Below the pieces are notes generated by a model, which was not told where the DNA came from, made no database searches, and saw only the letters and a program-made list of their open reading frames with translations. Shown in pieces: positions 49,762 through 58,441 of a stretch of DNA of 64,000 nucleotides (positions within the stretch are counted from its first letter, which is position 1; each line of letters begins with the position of its first letter). The DNA lies in NCBI GenBank assembly GCA_016721425.1, contig JADKID010000042.1, positions 124,001-188,000 of the forward strand. Reading direction: 5' to 3'. Both the position numbers and the translations under genes were made by a program. This stretch comes from Bryobacterales bacterium. GTDB taxonomy: Bacteria; Acidobacteriota; Terriglobia; Bryobacterales; Bryobacteraceae.

Positions 49762-52391
49762 CTACTCTGCGCGTAGCGCCCAAACCGGAGCAATACTGGT
49801 TGCCCGCCGGGCCGGCGCCAATGCAGCGGCCACGGCCACGCCAGCCATGACGAGCGCCACCGGACCCACCCAGACTACAGCCGGCACAGCCTCAATCCAC
49901 CAGATCTTGCTGACGAGCACCCTGATTATCATCAGAGCCAGCAGGCTTCCAACCCCGGTGCCCACCAGTGCCAGGTGGATCCCACCCCGCAGCACATGCC
50001 GCAGCACCTGCCGGGGCTCGGCGCCGAGCGCCATCCGAATCCCGATCTCCCGAGTCCGCATGGCCACAGCGCGCGATGTCACGCCATAGATCCCCGCGCC
50101 CGCCAGCAACAGCGCTGTCACCGCGAAAGTGCACAACAGGCCCATGACGAACTCGAACGGGGCTCCATACTGTTCCTTGGCCGCGTACAGAGTCTGAACC
50201 TCGCCCAGCGGCAGATCGGGGTCCAGCGTCCGCGCTACCTTCCGCAGAGCCGTCGCCGCCGGCGCAGGATCGCGCGCCACGCGCAGCAGCACACGCATGG
50301 ACCGCGCGCCGACCTGCAAATGCGGAACGGCGATCTCGTACTTCGCCGTCCGGACCATACCCTGCGACACGTCCGCCGAGATGCCCACCACGGTCCGCCA
50401 AGTGCCGTCCACCTGCACCCGGGCGCCAATCGCCTCCGCGCCCGGCCACAGCTTGGCTGCCAGCGATTCGCTGACCACCGCCACCGGCGGGCGGTCGCCG
50501 GTATCGGACTCAGCGAAGGAACGCCCCCGCGCAAACCGAGTCCCGCGGCCTCATAATAGCCCGGGCTGACCACCCGGTAGCCGGCAAAGGCCGGCTCCGC
50601 GGCCGCACCCTTCGCCTGCATTGAGTGAGCGCCGGTGTGTATCGGCATCGAATTCACCAGCGCCGCCGCCTCCACACCTGGCAGTTCCCGCGCCCGCGCC
50701 AGCAACTGGTTGTAGAACACCCGGCGCTTCCCATCGGTGTCGTAAGTCCGCTCAATCGGGGTCGCCTGCATCGTCAGCCGGTGATCCAACGGGACACCCC
50801 AGTCGAACCGCCAGAACTGGCGGATGCTATACAGCAGCAGACCTCCGCTAGCCACCAGCACCACTGAAAGCGCCACCTCCACCATTACCAGCATGCCCGT
50901 CAGCCTCTGCCGCCGCGAGCCGCCCGAATGTCCGCGGCCGCCTTCCTTCAGGGTGCCGGAGACGTCCACGCGCGACCCACGTAGCGAGGGCAATATCCCG
51001 AACACCACTGCAGTCGCCACTGAGACGATCAGGGCGAAGCCCAGCACGCGGCCATCGATCTCGAACCCGTCCACGCCGTCATTGGCCATCAGCGGACCCA
51101 TCCTGGCGCTGCACCACCCAATCGCGAGATACGCCAAGCCCACGCCCGCCGCCCCGCCCGCCAGAGCGAAGGCGAGACTCTCGGTCAGGAACTGCCTCAC
51201 CAGGCGCCACCGGTCCGCGCCCATCGCGATCCGGAGCGCCACTTCCTTCGATCGCTCCGTGGCCCGTCCCAACAAGAGGCTCGAAACGTTCACGCAGGAG
51301 ATCAGCAGCAGGCACACCACAGCCATGATCAGGACCTTGGCCACGGGAGCCGACGCCGCCGCGGCGAGAGTCGCCTGGAGCCCGTCCACTCTAATCGTGA
51401 AATCGCGATCCGGGTCCGGATGCTCGCCCGCCAGACGCTGCGAGACCACGGCCATTTCGCTCCGCGCGCTCGCCAGGGCCACACCGGGCTTCAAACGCGC
51501 CAGCACGGAGACCGAGCCCTTGTCATAGGCGAGCTCCGCCGTGGTGGGGATCAGCGGGGTCCACATCCGCGCGCCGCCCTCGATCAGAGTGGCGCGCAGC
51601 GGACCCGGCATCACGCCAACGATCGTCACCGCGGAACCGTCCAGCCGCAGAGTCTGCCCGATGACGTCCGCCCGGCCGCCGAGCGCGCCCCGCCAGTACT
51701 CTTCACTCAACACAACCACCGGCTGCCCGCCCCGCGAGTGGTCGCCGGCCGAGAAGCCCCTGCCCAGCATCGGCCGCACGCCGAGCAACTCAAAGTACCC
51801 GCGCGCCACGCGTTCGCCCCGCACGCGCTCCGGCTCGCCGCCCGAGTTCACAATGAAGCCCTGCGGCCGGTACGCCACAATCCGGTCGAAGGACTGCGCC
51901 TGGCGCTGCCACTCCTCGTAGTCGCGATAGCGCACCGGCGCCATCGGCCCTTCCTTTTGCCCGCGCGTGTACGCCTCGCCCATCATCACCAGTTGCTCCG
52001 GATGCGGGTAGGCCAGCGGTTTGTAGAATAGAGTGTTTAAGATGCTAAACACCGTTGTACTGGCGCCAATGCCCACCGCCAGAACGGCCACCACCAGCAA
52101 CGTGAACCCCGGAACGCGCAGCATCCCGCGGAACGCATGGCGGACGTCCAGCAGCACCGCCTCCACAGCCGGCAAGCCTCTGGTCTCGCGGCAGATCTCC
52201 TTTGTCTGTTCCACCCCGCCGAACTCGCGCAAGGCGGCGTACCGCGCTTCTTCGGGAGACTCGCCGCGCTGGCGCGCCTCCTGCTCCAGCATCTCCAGAT
52301 GGCAATGGAGTTCCTCCTGCATCCGCGCCTCCATTCGGCGCTTGGTCCACAGGCCGGAAACCCGATTCAGGAACACTCGAAGTACATTCAT
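49762..52391 (-). CDS. ADOP-type ABC transporter permease, interrupted by a frameshift
   Basis: Two overlapping frames (52391-50235 and 50484-49762) make one protein of about 876 residues of the acidobacterial duplicated orphan permease type. The N-terminal 75 residues (WTKRRMEARMQEELHCHLEM) form the ADOP helical leader. Then MacB-like periplasmic core and FtsX domains occur twice: TM region with LLVVAVLAVGIGASTTVFSI, ERSKEVALRIAMGADRWRLV in the first FtsX domain, and MRTREIGIRMALGAEPRQVL in the second. No ATPase gene is adjacent, as is usual. The shift lies near 50525-50530 in a GGGGG run (…GLGLRGG then RSFAESD). PadR lies 9 bp upstream. Confidence 0.82.
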
Positions 52392-52400
52392 GATCTACTC

Positions 52401-52739
52401 CTACGTACCTTGCAGCAGCCGGGTAATGACGCCGGCCATCCTCTCCCAGTTCTCGGCTTCCACCGCCAGTTGCTCCTGCCCTGCGGCAGTTAGACTGTAG
52501 TAGCGGGCCCGGCGGTTGTTGTCCGAGCGCCCCCACTCAGAATCGATCCACCCTCGCTGCTCCAGCCGCAGAAGCGCCGGGTACAGAGTTCCCTGGTTCA
52601 GTTGCAGCATGTTTTCAGACACCTGTTGGACCCGCTGTGCGATCCCGTAGCCGTGCAGCGGGCCCATCGTCGCTAAGATCTTCAGGACCATCAGGTCCAG
52701 CGTGCCCTGCAACACGTCGGCTTTCGAGCCCTCTTTCAT
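52401..52739 (-). CDS. PadR-family transcriptional regulator
   Basis: The 112-residue protein from ATG 52739 has the PadR winged-helix signature: LQGTLDLMVLKILATMGPLHGYGIAQRV, with QLNQGTLYPALLRLEQRGWI and ARYYSLTAAGQEQL. The C-terminal helix would mediate dimerisation. It directly precedes the ADOP permease gene, a standard pairing, so it probably represses this operon and may bind the inverted repeat at 52765-52787. Confidence 0.93.
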   Translation of the reverse strand: MKEGSKADVLQGTLDLMVLKILATMGPLHGYGIAQRVQQVSENMLQLNQGTLYPALLRLEQRGWIDSEWGRSDNNRRARYYSLTAAGQEQLAVEAENWERMAGVITRLLQGT

Positions 52740-53172
52740 GGCGCGGTCCTCATTTCCAAGTCCGCTCCTGTTGGCGGTCAACAGGAGATACGAATGGATA
52801 GACGCCGCCGTTCGGAAAAAGTTCCGGGGTGAGCACAACCTCGTGGCATTACTTCTGAAGTGGCGGAAAGCTGACTCTTCGGGTCTGATTGCGGACGCTG
52901 CAGTTCCTCGTGCCGTATCGCGTGACGGGCGGCGATGGGTTTAGTTCGAGGGGCGAGTGGAACCAGGCGGGTCAAGGGTATGCAGGCCGCGGGTCTTGCC
53001 GGTTCCGCAGTTTGTGCGAAGTGCGAGCCGATTTCAGAGCCAAGGGTCGCGATCGCAGACTTCTTGCTGGGGTGGACGCAGGTGACCGCGGCGGAGCCAG
53101 GGCGAGGGGCAACAGAATATCGGAGAGAACGCCACCCGCCGCCGCTATACTGGGGACGGTCTCGAATCCTGT
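52740..53172. other. Divergent intergenic region between PadR and the phospholipase-like gene
   Basis: About 430 bp without a convincing gene; small frames lack codon and start support. It contains the PadR-side inverted repeat and a possible TATACT box (53146-53151) for the rightward gene. Confidence 0.4.
52765..52787. promoter_or_regulatory. Candidate PadR operator (9-bp inverted repeat)
   Basis: CTCCTGTTG and CAACAGGAG form a perfect 9-bp inverted repeat around 5 bp, 26-48 bp upstream of the PadR start codon. The spacing fits an autoregulatory operator or promoter overlap. Confidence 0.5.
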
Positions 53173-53910
53173 ATGCGCCTGTTGCCGTGGGTCTCGCTCG
53201 TGTTCGCCGGTCTGCCATGTTTCGCCTGGGACACGGCCCCGCACCAGCGCATCACCCGCGTGGCGCTCGCCTCGCTTCCCCAGCGCCTCCTCGACCGCTT
53301 CGGCGCGGAGGCAGGCCCGCTGGCGGAGACCTACTGCATGTACCCTGACCGGTACAACGAGATGGAGAACTACAGCTTCGTCCGTAAGAGCCCTGGCCCG
53401 CGGACGGCCGCGGAGATTCGCTCCTACTGCCTCCGCCCCGATGGCGCGCTCATCCATGGGGCGACCGGTGATCTGGAATCCGACACGGGCACACTGGTGT
53501 TCCTGTTTGAGCGGATCGTCTCGAATCTCTCCGCTAAGAATCCGGGCGAGGCCGCGAAGTACGCGGGGGTCCTTTCTCATTTCATTGCGGACTCGCTGAG
53601 CCCGCCGCACTCGGCTGGAATTGAAGGCAAACTGCATGCGGTGCTCGAACGGAGCCTGTCGGAGTTCGCACTGGCGCGCGCGCCGGGTAAAGCCGGCAAG
53701 GGCATTGTGGATTCCGCGCAGTCCGTGCTCCGGCGGTGCTACCAGGGCGCGGAGCGGAACCGGCGCGATCTGCCCGTCATGATCCGGGTTGCAGAAGCTG
53801 GGGACGAGAAGGCGCTGGAGCCGTATCTGCTGCGGGCAGGGCGGGACGCGGCCGAGATTCTTGCGGATGCGCTGTTTACGCTGACGGAATTGGGTCAGGG
53901 CTCGCGCTGA
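53173..53910 (+). CDS. Secreted zinc-dependent phospholipase C/S1-nuclease-like protein
   Basis: A 245-residue protein with signal MRLLPWVSLVFAGLPCFA and then WDTAPHQRITRVALASLP, matching the mature N-terminal Trp and first His/Ile pattern of the zinc phospholipase C/P1 nuclease fold. GVLSHFIADSLSPPHSAG (about residues 138-155) gives the HxxxD and PPH ligand segment. Three zinc ions are bound in known members by Trp, His and Asp. The protein is small and lacks a clear second HxxHxxxxP motif, so activity on phospholipid or nucleic acid cannot be chosen. Preceded by TATACT at 53146. Confidence 0.65.
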   Translation: MRLLPWVSLVFAGLPCFAWDTAPHQRITRVALASLPQRLLDRFGAEAGPLAETYCMYPDRYNEMENYSFVRKSPGPRTAAEIRSYCLRPDGALIHGATGDLESDTGTLVFLFERIVSNLSAKNPGEAAKYAGVLSHFIADSLSPPHSAGIEGKLHAVLERSLSEFALARAPGKAGKGIVDSAQSVLRRCYQGAERNRRDLPVMIRVAEAGDEKALEPYLLRAGRDAAEILADALFTLTELGQGSR

Positions 53911-54090
53911 CGCCCTCCACGCCATATCGCGCGGGCCTCTCCACGGGGCGTAGCGCGATGGTACACACGAGGAGAGTCATTCCCACCGGAGCTTTCGAGA
54001 CAGGGTGAACCTTGGGAAGTCGAGTATTGCGGATTGGGGAGTGGGCGGGGGCGCGGCGCGGGGCCGTTCCGCGTGTTGTACCATCGGCGC

Positions 54091-54780
54091 ATGCGGAACT
54101 TCTGCTGCCTTTTTGTGGTTGTGATCCTGGCTGCCGCTTGCGCGGAGCCGGGCGGCGCACAGAAGCCGGAACTGCGTGCGGGCGTCAGTGTCGAGATGGC
54201 TGGCACGCAACACGCTGTGGCGATGCCGGAGGCCGATGGGCCGGATGCGGTAATTGTGGCCGTGACCCAGAAGGGGAACGTCTATCTCGGGATCACGCCG
54301 CGCTCGCCGGCGCAGTTGACGGAGGAGTTGAAAAAGATCTTCGCCGGTCGCTCGTCGAAGAGTGTGTATGTGAAGGCGGACACGCGTGTGGGCTACGCGA
54401 GCGTGGCAAGGGTGCTGGCGGCGACGCGGGAGGCGGGCGTCGAGTCTGCGTATCTACTGACCGCGCAGGCGCTGCCGGCGGACACACCGAGTTATGCACT
54501 GCCCAAGGGGCTTCGCGTGTCTGCCAGCGCGGCCCCGGCTTCGGCGATTCGGGCGTCCGCTCGTGGTGAGGCTCCAGGGTCCGTTGCTTTGTCGATTGAG
54601 GGGTCGGCGACGACCATGGCGCAACTCCGCGCAGACCTGGCGAAGGCCGTGCAGGGGCAGCGCGGCAGGGGGGTGTCTCTGAGCGCGGATGGGGCGCTGA
54701 GCTATGGAGACGTGGTGCGCGTGGCGGATGAGTGCGTGGGGGCCGGAGTGGGCGTGACGCTGGCGACACCCAGCCGTTAG
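54091..54780 (+). CDS. Lipoprotein with two TolR/ExbD-like periplasmic domains
   Basis: ATG 54091 gives 229 residues. The signal ends in a lipobox-like AAAC (VVVILAAACAEPG). Two related domains follow: DAVIVAVTQKGNVYLGITP…VYVKADTRVGYASVARVLAATREAG (about residues 50-120) and VALSIEGSATTMAQLRADL…VSLSADGALSYGDVVRVADECVGAG (about 165-225). Each ends in the ExbD/TolR beta-alpha-beta motif (VYVKAD…Y..V..V). Normal ExbD/TolR has one such domain behind a membrane helix; here a lipid anchor replaces that helix and no ExbB/TolQ gene is near. Function unknown. Confidence 0.7.
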   Translation: MRNFCCLFVVVILAAACAEPGGAQKPELRAGVSVEMAGTQHAVAMPEADGPDAVIVAVTQKGNVYLGITPRSPAQLTEELKKIFAGRSSKSVYVKADTRVGYASVARVLAATREAGVESAYLLTAQALPADTPSYALPKGLRVSASAAPASAIRASARGEAPGSVALSIEGSATTMAQLRADLAKAVQGQRGRGVSLSADGALSYGDVVRVADECVGAGVGVTLATPSR

Positions 54781-54824
54781 GAGGGCGTGGCGCTGACCGG
54801 CGAGAGTACAATCTGGGCGGACCC

Positions 54825-55163
54825 ATGTTTTGCTCCGGCTGCCAGAACAACACGCTGCATCGCCAAAAACGGCGAATCTGGCAGAGGCTCTGGTTGAGAG
54901 CGATCTACAAGTGCGGACGCTGTGGGCAGCGTGAAGCCATCTACTGGCTGGACCTGAGCGATATCTTCACGCTCACCGCGTGCTGCCCGCGGTGCGGCAA
55001 TACGAGGCTAAAGCGGTACTCGCGGCTGGACCACATCGAAGGGCTCTACACGGCTCCGCACAGCCACTGGCAGCGATTTCTGGGCGCACCGTTGTATTAC
55101 TGCTTTCCGTGCCGGCTGCAGTTCTACGATTTCCGGAAGCCCCATGAGAAACGGGGGGCCTAG
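54825..55163 (+). CDS. Small zinc-ribbon protein (four CxxC pairs)
   Basis: The 112-residue protein has four cysteine pairs: CSGC (residues 3-6), CGRC (about 30-33), CCPRC (about 54-57) and CFPC (about 94-97). Pairs 1/2 and 3/4 would make two zinc ribbons. The intervening parts are basic and aromatic (RQKRRIWQRLWLRAIYK), which suggests nucleic-acid or protein binding. Not matched to a named family. Confidence 0.65.
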   Translation: MFCSGCQNNTLHRQKRRIWQRLWLRAIYKCGRCGQREAIYWLDLSDIFTLTACCPRCGNTRLKRYSRLDHIEGLYTAPHSHWQRFLGAPLYYCFPCRLQFYDFRKPHEKRGA

Positions 55164-55223
55164 CGGCGCCCGTTCGCGGCGGACGGGCGGCCTCGGGACG
55201 GTCTCTGGCCGCATAATGAAGCC

Positions 55224-55856
55224 ATGTCGATTGCACGACTCTGCGGGCTGGTGGCGGCGTTGGCCTGGGGCGGGCCGGCGATGGGCGCGGGTGAGTGGAT
55301 TCCTCTATTTGATGGCAGGTCGCTGGAGGGGTGGAGGCAGACGGCGTTTAGCGGGCGGGGCGAGGTGACGGTGAGCGGGGGGATGATCCGGCTCGGCAAC
55401 GGTCGCACGACGGGGCTGACGTGGACAGGGGAGTTTCCGCGGACGGGGTATGAGATCCGGTTTGAGGCGGCTCGGCTGGAGGGGAAGGACTACTTCGCAG
55501 GGATCACTTTTCCGGTGGGCGGCTCGTACTGTTCGTGGACGAACGGGGGGTGGGACGGGACGGTGGTGGGGCTCTCGAATCTGGATGGGAATGACGCGTC
55601 GGAGAACGACACGTCGCTGGTGCGGGACTTCGTTCAGGGGCGATGGTACGCCTTCCGGCTGGCGGTGACGTCGCGGCGGATCCGGGGTTGGATCGATAAC
55701 GATCTGGTGATTGATGTGGACATCGCGGCGCGGCAGCTCAGCCTGCCGTTTGGAGAAGGAGACCTCTCGACGCCGCTGGGCTTTGCGTCGTACCGGACGG
55801 TGGCGGGCCTGAGGAAGATCGAGTACCGGCGGCTGGCGGCGGACGAGCTCAAGTAG
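55224..55856 (+). CDS. Secreted DUF1080 (3-keto-disaccharide hydrolase-type) protein
   Basis: After a signal peptide (ARLCGLVAALAWGGPAMGA), residues 24-205 have the DUF1080 pattern GEWIPLFDGRSLEGWRQTAF, then EIRFEAARLEGKDYFAGITF, RLAVTSRRIRGWID and the final LRKIEYRRL. The fold is a concanavalin-like beta-sandwich; characterised members hydrolyse 3-keto-glycosides. The following Gfo/Idh/MocA dehydrogenase would be a natural partner, since 3-oxidation of sugars by such enzymes precedes hydrolysis. This functional link is inference. Confidence 0.82.
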   Translation: MSIARLCGLVAALAWGGPAMGAGEWIPLFDGRSLEGWRQTAFSGRGEVTVSGGMIRLGNGRTTGLTWTGEFPRTGYEIRFEAARLEGKDYFAGITFPVGGSYCSWTNGGWDGTVVGLSNLDGNDASENDTSLVRDFVQGRWYAFRLAVTSRRIRGWIDNDLVIDVDIAARQLSLPFGEGDLSTPLGFASYRTVAGLRKIEYRRLAADELK

Positions 55857-55891
55857 GTGTAAGCGCGCCCCACTGCGCGGCGTGGGGGCTG

Positions 55892-55897
55892 TATAAT
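55892..55897 (+). promoter_or_regulatory. -10 box (TATAAT) upstream of the Gfo/Idh/MocA gene
   Basis: Perfect TATAAT 40 bp before ATG 55937; no clear -35. Confidence 0.45.
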
Positions 55898-55936
55898 GCC
55901 GAGCAGTGGCGGAAAGGATCGCCGCGAAGGAGAGCT

Positions 55937-57235
55937 ATGAACAGACGCTACTTTCTCATGGGTGCCGGGGCGGCGACAGTGACGCGGACGGTACGTGCGG
56001 CGCAGAGCGCGAATGATACGGTGCGGGTCGCGGTAGTGGGCTGCGGCGGCCGGGGCAACAGCCATATGGGCGCTTGGACCTCGATGCCGAACGTGGAACT
56101 GGCGGCGCTGGTGGATGTGGACGATTCGCACTCGGAGCGCTTCATTGGCGCATTGCAGCGCAGGGAAAAGAAGCCGGTACCGATTTTCCGCGACATCCGC
56201 AAGCTGCTGGAGGACAAGAATATCGACGCGGTTTCGATTGCGACTCCGAACCACTGGCACACGCTGCAAACGATCTGGGCTTGCCAGGCAGGCAAGGACG
56301 TGTATGTGGAGAAGCCGTGCTCGCACAACGTCTTTGAGTCGAAGCAGATTGTGGCGGCGGCGCGGAAGTACAACCGGATGGTGCAGATGGGCAGCCAGAG
56401 CCGGTCTTCCCCAGCATTGCAGGAGGCCGTGCAGAAGCTGAAGGCCGGCGAATTTGGCGAGATCTACATGACGCGGGCGCTGTGCTTCAAGGCGCGCAAC
56501 ACGATCGGGAAGACGCCGGAATCGCCGGTGCCGCCGGGCGTGGATTACGACATGTGGACGGGGCCGGCGCAGATGCGGCCGTTCACCAAGAACCGATTCC
56601 ATTACAACTGGCACTGGTTCTGGGACACGGGCAACGGCGATCTGGGCAACCAGGGCATTCACGAAGTGGACATCGCGCGCTGGGGTCTGGGTGTGACGCA
56701 TCCGACGAAGATTACGGCGATGGGCGGCAAGTATATGTTTGACGATGACCAGGAGACGCCGAACACGATCACCGCCAATCTCGAATTCGTGGTGAACGGC
56801 AAGACGAAGATGATGACGTTCGACGTGCGGCACTGGTACAGCAACCATGAGGCGGGCATCGGCGGCGAGAAGGCGGGCAACACGATCGGGAACACGTTCT
56901 ACGGATCCGAGGGCTATCTCGCCATCGACAACTACAACAAGTACTACAGCTTCATGGGGCGCGAAGGGAAACCGGGGCCGGCACGGATCGAGCGCGACCG
57001 CCACTTTGAGAACTTCATTGCGGGCGTTCGCAGCCGCAAGCGGGAAGAGTTGACCGCCGAGATCGAAGAGGGCGCGATGTCCTGCGTGCTGATGCACCTG
57101 GCCAACATATCGTACCGTTTGGGCCGGACGTTGAACTGGGATGAGAAGACGTGGACGGTGAAGGGCGACGCCGAGGCGACTGCGATGCTGACGCGGAACT
57201 ACCGAAAGCCGTATGTGGTGCCAGAGAAGGTCTGA
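55937..57235 (+). CDS. Tat-exported Gfo/Idh/MocA-family oxidoreductase
   Basis: 432 residues, preceded by AAGGAGAG. The N-terminus MNRRYFLMGAGAATVTRTVR is a Tat signal, so the enzyme would be exported with its NAD(P) cofactor bound. The Rossmann motif VAVVGCGGRGNSHMGAW follows, then DVYVEKPCSHNVFESKQI (the EKP catalytic lysine) and FHYNWHWFWDTGNGDLGNQG in the C-terminal alpha/beta domain. Substrates are sugars or sugar derivatives; the co-location with DUF1080 points to 3-keto-sugar chemistry. Confidence 0.9.
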   Translation: MNRRYFLMGAGAATVTRTVRAAQSANDTVRVAVVGCGGRGNSHMGAWTSMPNVELAALVDVDDSHSERFIGALQRREKKPVPIFRDIRKLLEDKNIDAVSIATPNHWHTLQTIWACQAGKDVYVEKPCSHNVFESKQIVAAARKYNRMVQMGSQSRSSPALQEAVQKLKAGEFGEIYMTRALCFKARNTIGKTPESPVPPGVDYDMWTGPAQMRPFTKNRFHYNWHWFWDTGNGDLGNQGIHEVDIARWGLGVTHPTKITAMGGKYMFDDDQETPNTITANLEFVVNGKTKMMTFDVRHWYSNHEAGIGGEKAGNTIGNTFYGSEGYLAIDNYNKYYSFMGREGKPGPARIERDRHFENFIAGVRSRKREELTAEIEEGAMSCVLMHLANISYRLGRTLNWDEKTWTVKGDAEATAMLTRNYRKPYVVPEKV

Positions 57236-57254
57236 CGCGGTTTCGTAGGGAAGC

Positions 57255-57293
57255 AACGCTCCGGCGGGACGGGTGTCCTGCTGGAGCGTTTTT
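57255..57293 (+). terminator. Rho-independent terminator after the Gfo/Idh/MocA gene
   Basis: AACGCTCC (57255-57262) pairs with GGAGCGTT (57283-57290), with extra pairing inside (GGAC/GTCC), and five Ts end the stem (57289-57293). Confidence 0.8.
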
Positions 57294-57305
57294 GTGTTCG
57301 GGGGG

Positions 57306-57758
57306 CTAGTCCTTCGCAGCGGCTTCCAGCGTGGCGATGTCGAACTTCACCATGGTCATCATGGCGGCCATGGCTTTGGGGTTCTTCAGGAGGGCACCGA
57401 TGTGTGCGGGCACGATCTGCCAGCAGAGCCCGAACTTATCGGTGAGCCAGCCGCAGGCCATGTGCTTGCCGCCAGCCAGGAGCTTGTCCCAGTAGAGGTC
57501 GAGTTCGGCCTGATCCTGGCAGGCGACAGAGTAAGAGAAAGCGGGTGTGAAGGTCTGCGCGGGGCCGCCATTGAGGAAGGTCATGGGCTGGCCCATCAGC
57601 TCGATGGTGATGGTGGCGATCTTGCCGGCGGGCCAAGGGCCGACGCCGGTGGAGCGCAGTTCGTTCAGCTTTTTCGATTGCGGGAAGACGGAGAGATAGA
57701 ACTCGGCGGCTTCCTCGGCGTTGTCGTTGAACCACAGAAACGGTGTGATTTTGCTCAT
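57306..57758 (-). CDS. VOC-fold PhnB/3-demethylubiquinone-like protein
   Basis: ATG 57758 (MSKITPFLWF) gives 150 residues. The glyoxalase/bleomycin-resistance-like fold with the PhnB signature shows as FLWFNDNAEEAAEFYLSVFP, then ATITIELMGQPMTFLNGGP and LTDKFGLCWQIVPA. Despite old names ('3-demethylubiquinone-9 methyltransferase'), most such proteins have no known reaction. It stands alone on the minus strand between rightward genes. Confidence 0.88.
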   Translation of the reverse strand: MSKITPFLWFNDNAEEAAEFYLSVFPQSKKLNELRSTGVGPWPAGKIATITIELMGQPMTFLNGGPAQTFTPAFSYSVACQDQAELDLYWDKLLAGGKHMACGWLTDKFGLCWQIVPAHIGALLKNPKAMAAMMTMVKFDIATLEAAAKD

Positions 57759-57852
57759 AGTCTGGTCTCCAGCCAATCTATTTTGAACCGTCGAGACGAT
57801 GGCTCGCGGTACGTAGGGTTGGTTTCAGTATCGCTTACAGGCAGGACGTGGG

Positions 57853-58365
57853 ATGGGGTGGATTACCCTCGTAGGGATGAGCACATTGCCGCAGATCGCA
57901 GAGTATCGACGGGAGTTGATCGAGGCTTTTCCGCCTCTGCCCTTTGATGGACTGGTCTCGAAGCATGACGAATGCGACGACGGAATCCACTTGCGCCGGG
58001 CGCTCGCCGGGAGGCGCTGGGATGAGCTTTCAGCGGAGGTGCTGTTTCACGGCTCCATCGGGCTTGTGCTTTTGGAGCCCAGCGCCCTGACCGCGTTCCT
58101 TCCGGCATGGCTGCTGCGATCAATGGAGACTTGTGATCAGAGCGATCCCATTGTCCTGGAATTCACGTTGTATTTCCTCTGCCCGGGCAACGAGGATGAG
58201 GGCTGGGACGAGAAGCGGATTGCCGAGACGGTTGGGCTCTTCAATCCCCGCCAACGGGACGCGGTGGCGGACTTGCTCCGCTTCGTTGCGAATTGGGATC
58301 AGCAGCCGTACTGGAAACGAAGGGCCGAGTTTGGGTTGAGCTGGTGGGCGCCCAGGTCGGTGTAG
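57853..58365 (+). CDS. DUF6714-like hypothetical protein
   Basis: The 170-residue product (or 162 from ATG 57877) is acidic and helical, with KHDECDDGIHLRRALAGRRW, VLLEPSALTAFLPAWLLRSM and NPRQRDAVADLLRFVAN. This order (DEC…L.G..W…FL.P.A…FLPA) matches DUF6714-type immunity-like or unknown proteins; function unknown. No toxin gene is adjacent. Confidence 0.6.
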   Translation: MGWITLVGMSTLPQIAEYRRELIEAFPPLPFDGLVSKHDECDDGIHLRRALAGRRWDELSAEVLFHGSIGLVLLEPSALTAFLPAWLLRSMETCDQSDPIVLEFTLYFLCPGNEDEGWDEKRIAETVGLFNPRQRDAVADLLRFVANWDQQPYWKRRAEFGLSWWAPRSV

Positions 58366-58441
58366 CTGCCAAAAACCACACGCAGCAAACTGCACCTGCT
58401 TCGAAGAATCGCAGCCGAAAATGCGATAGAGTTGTTGGCGC

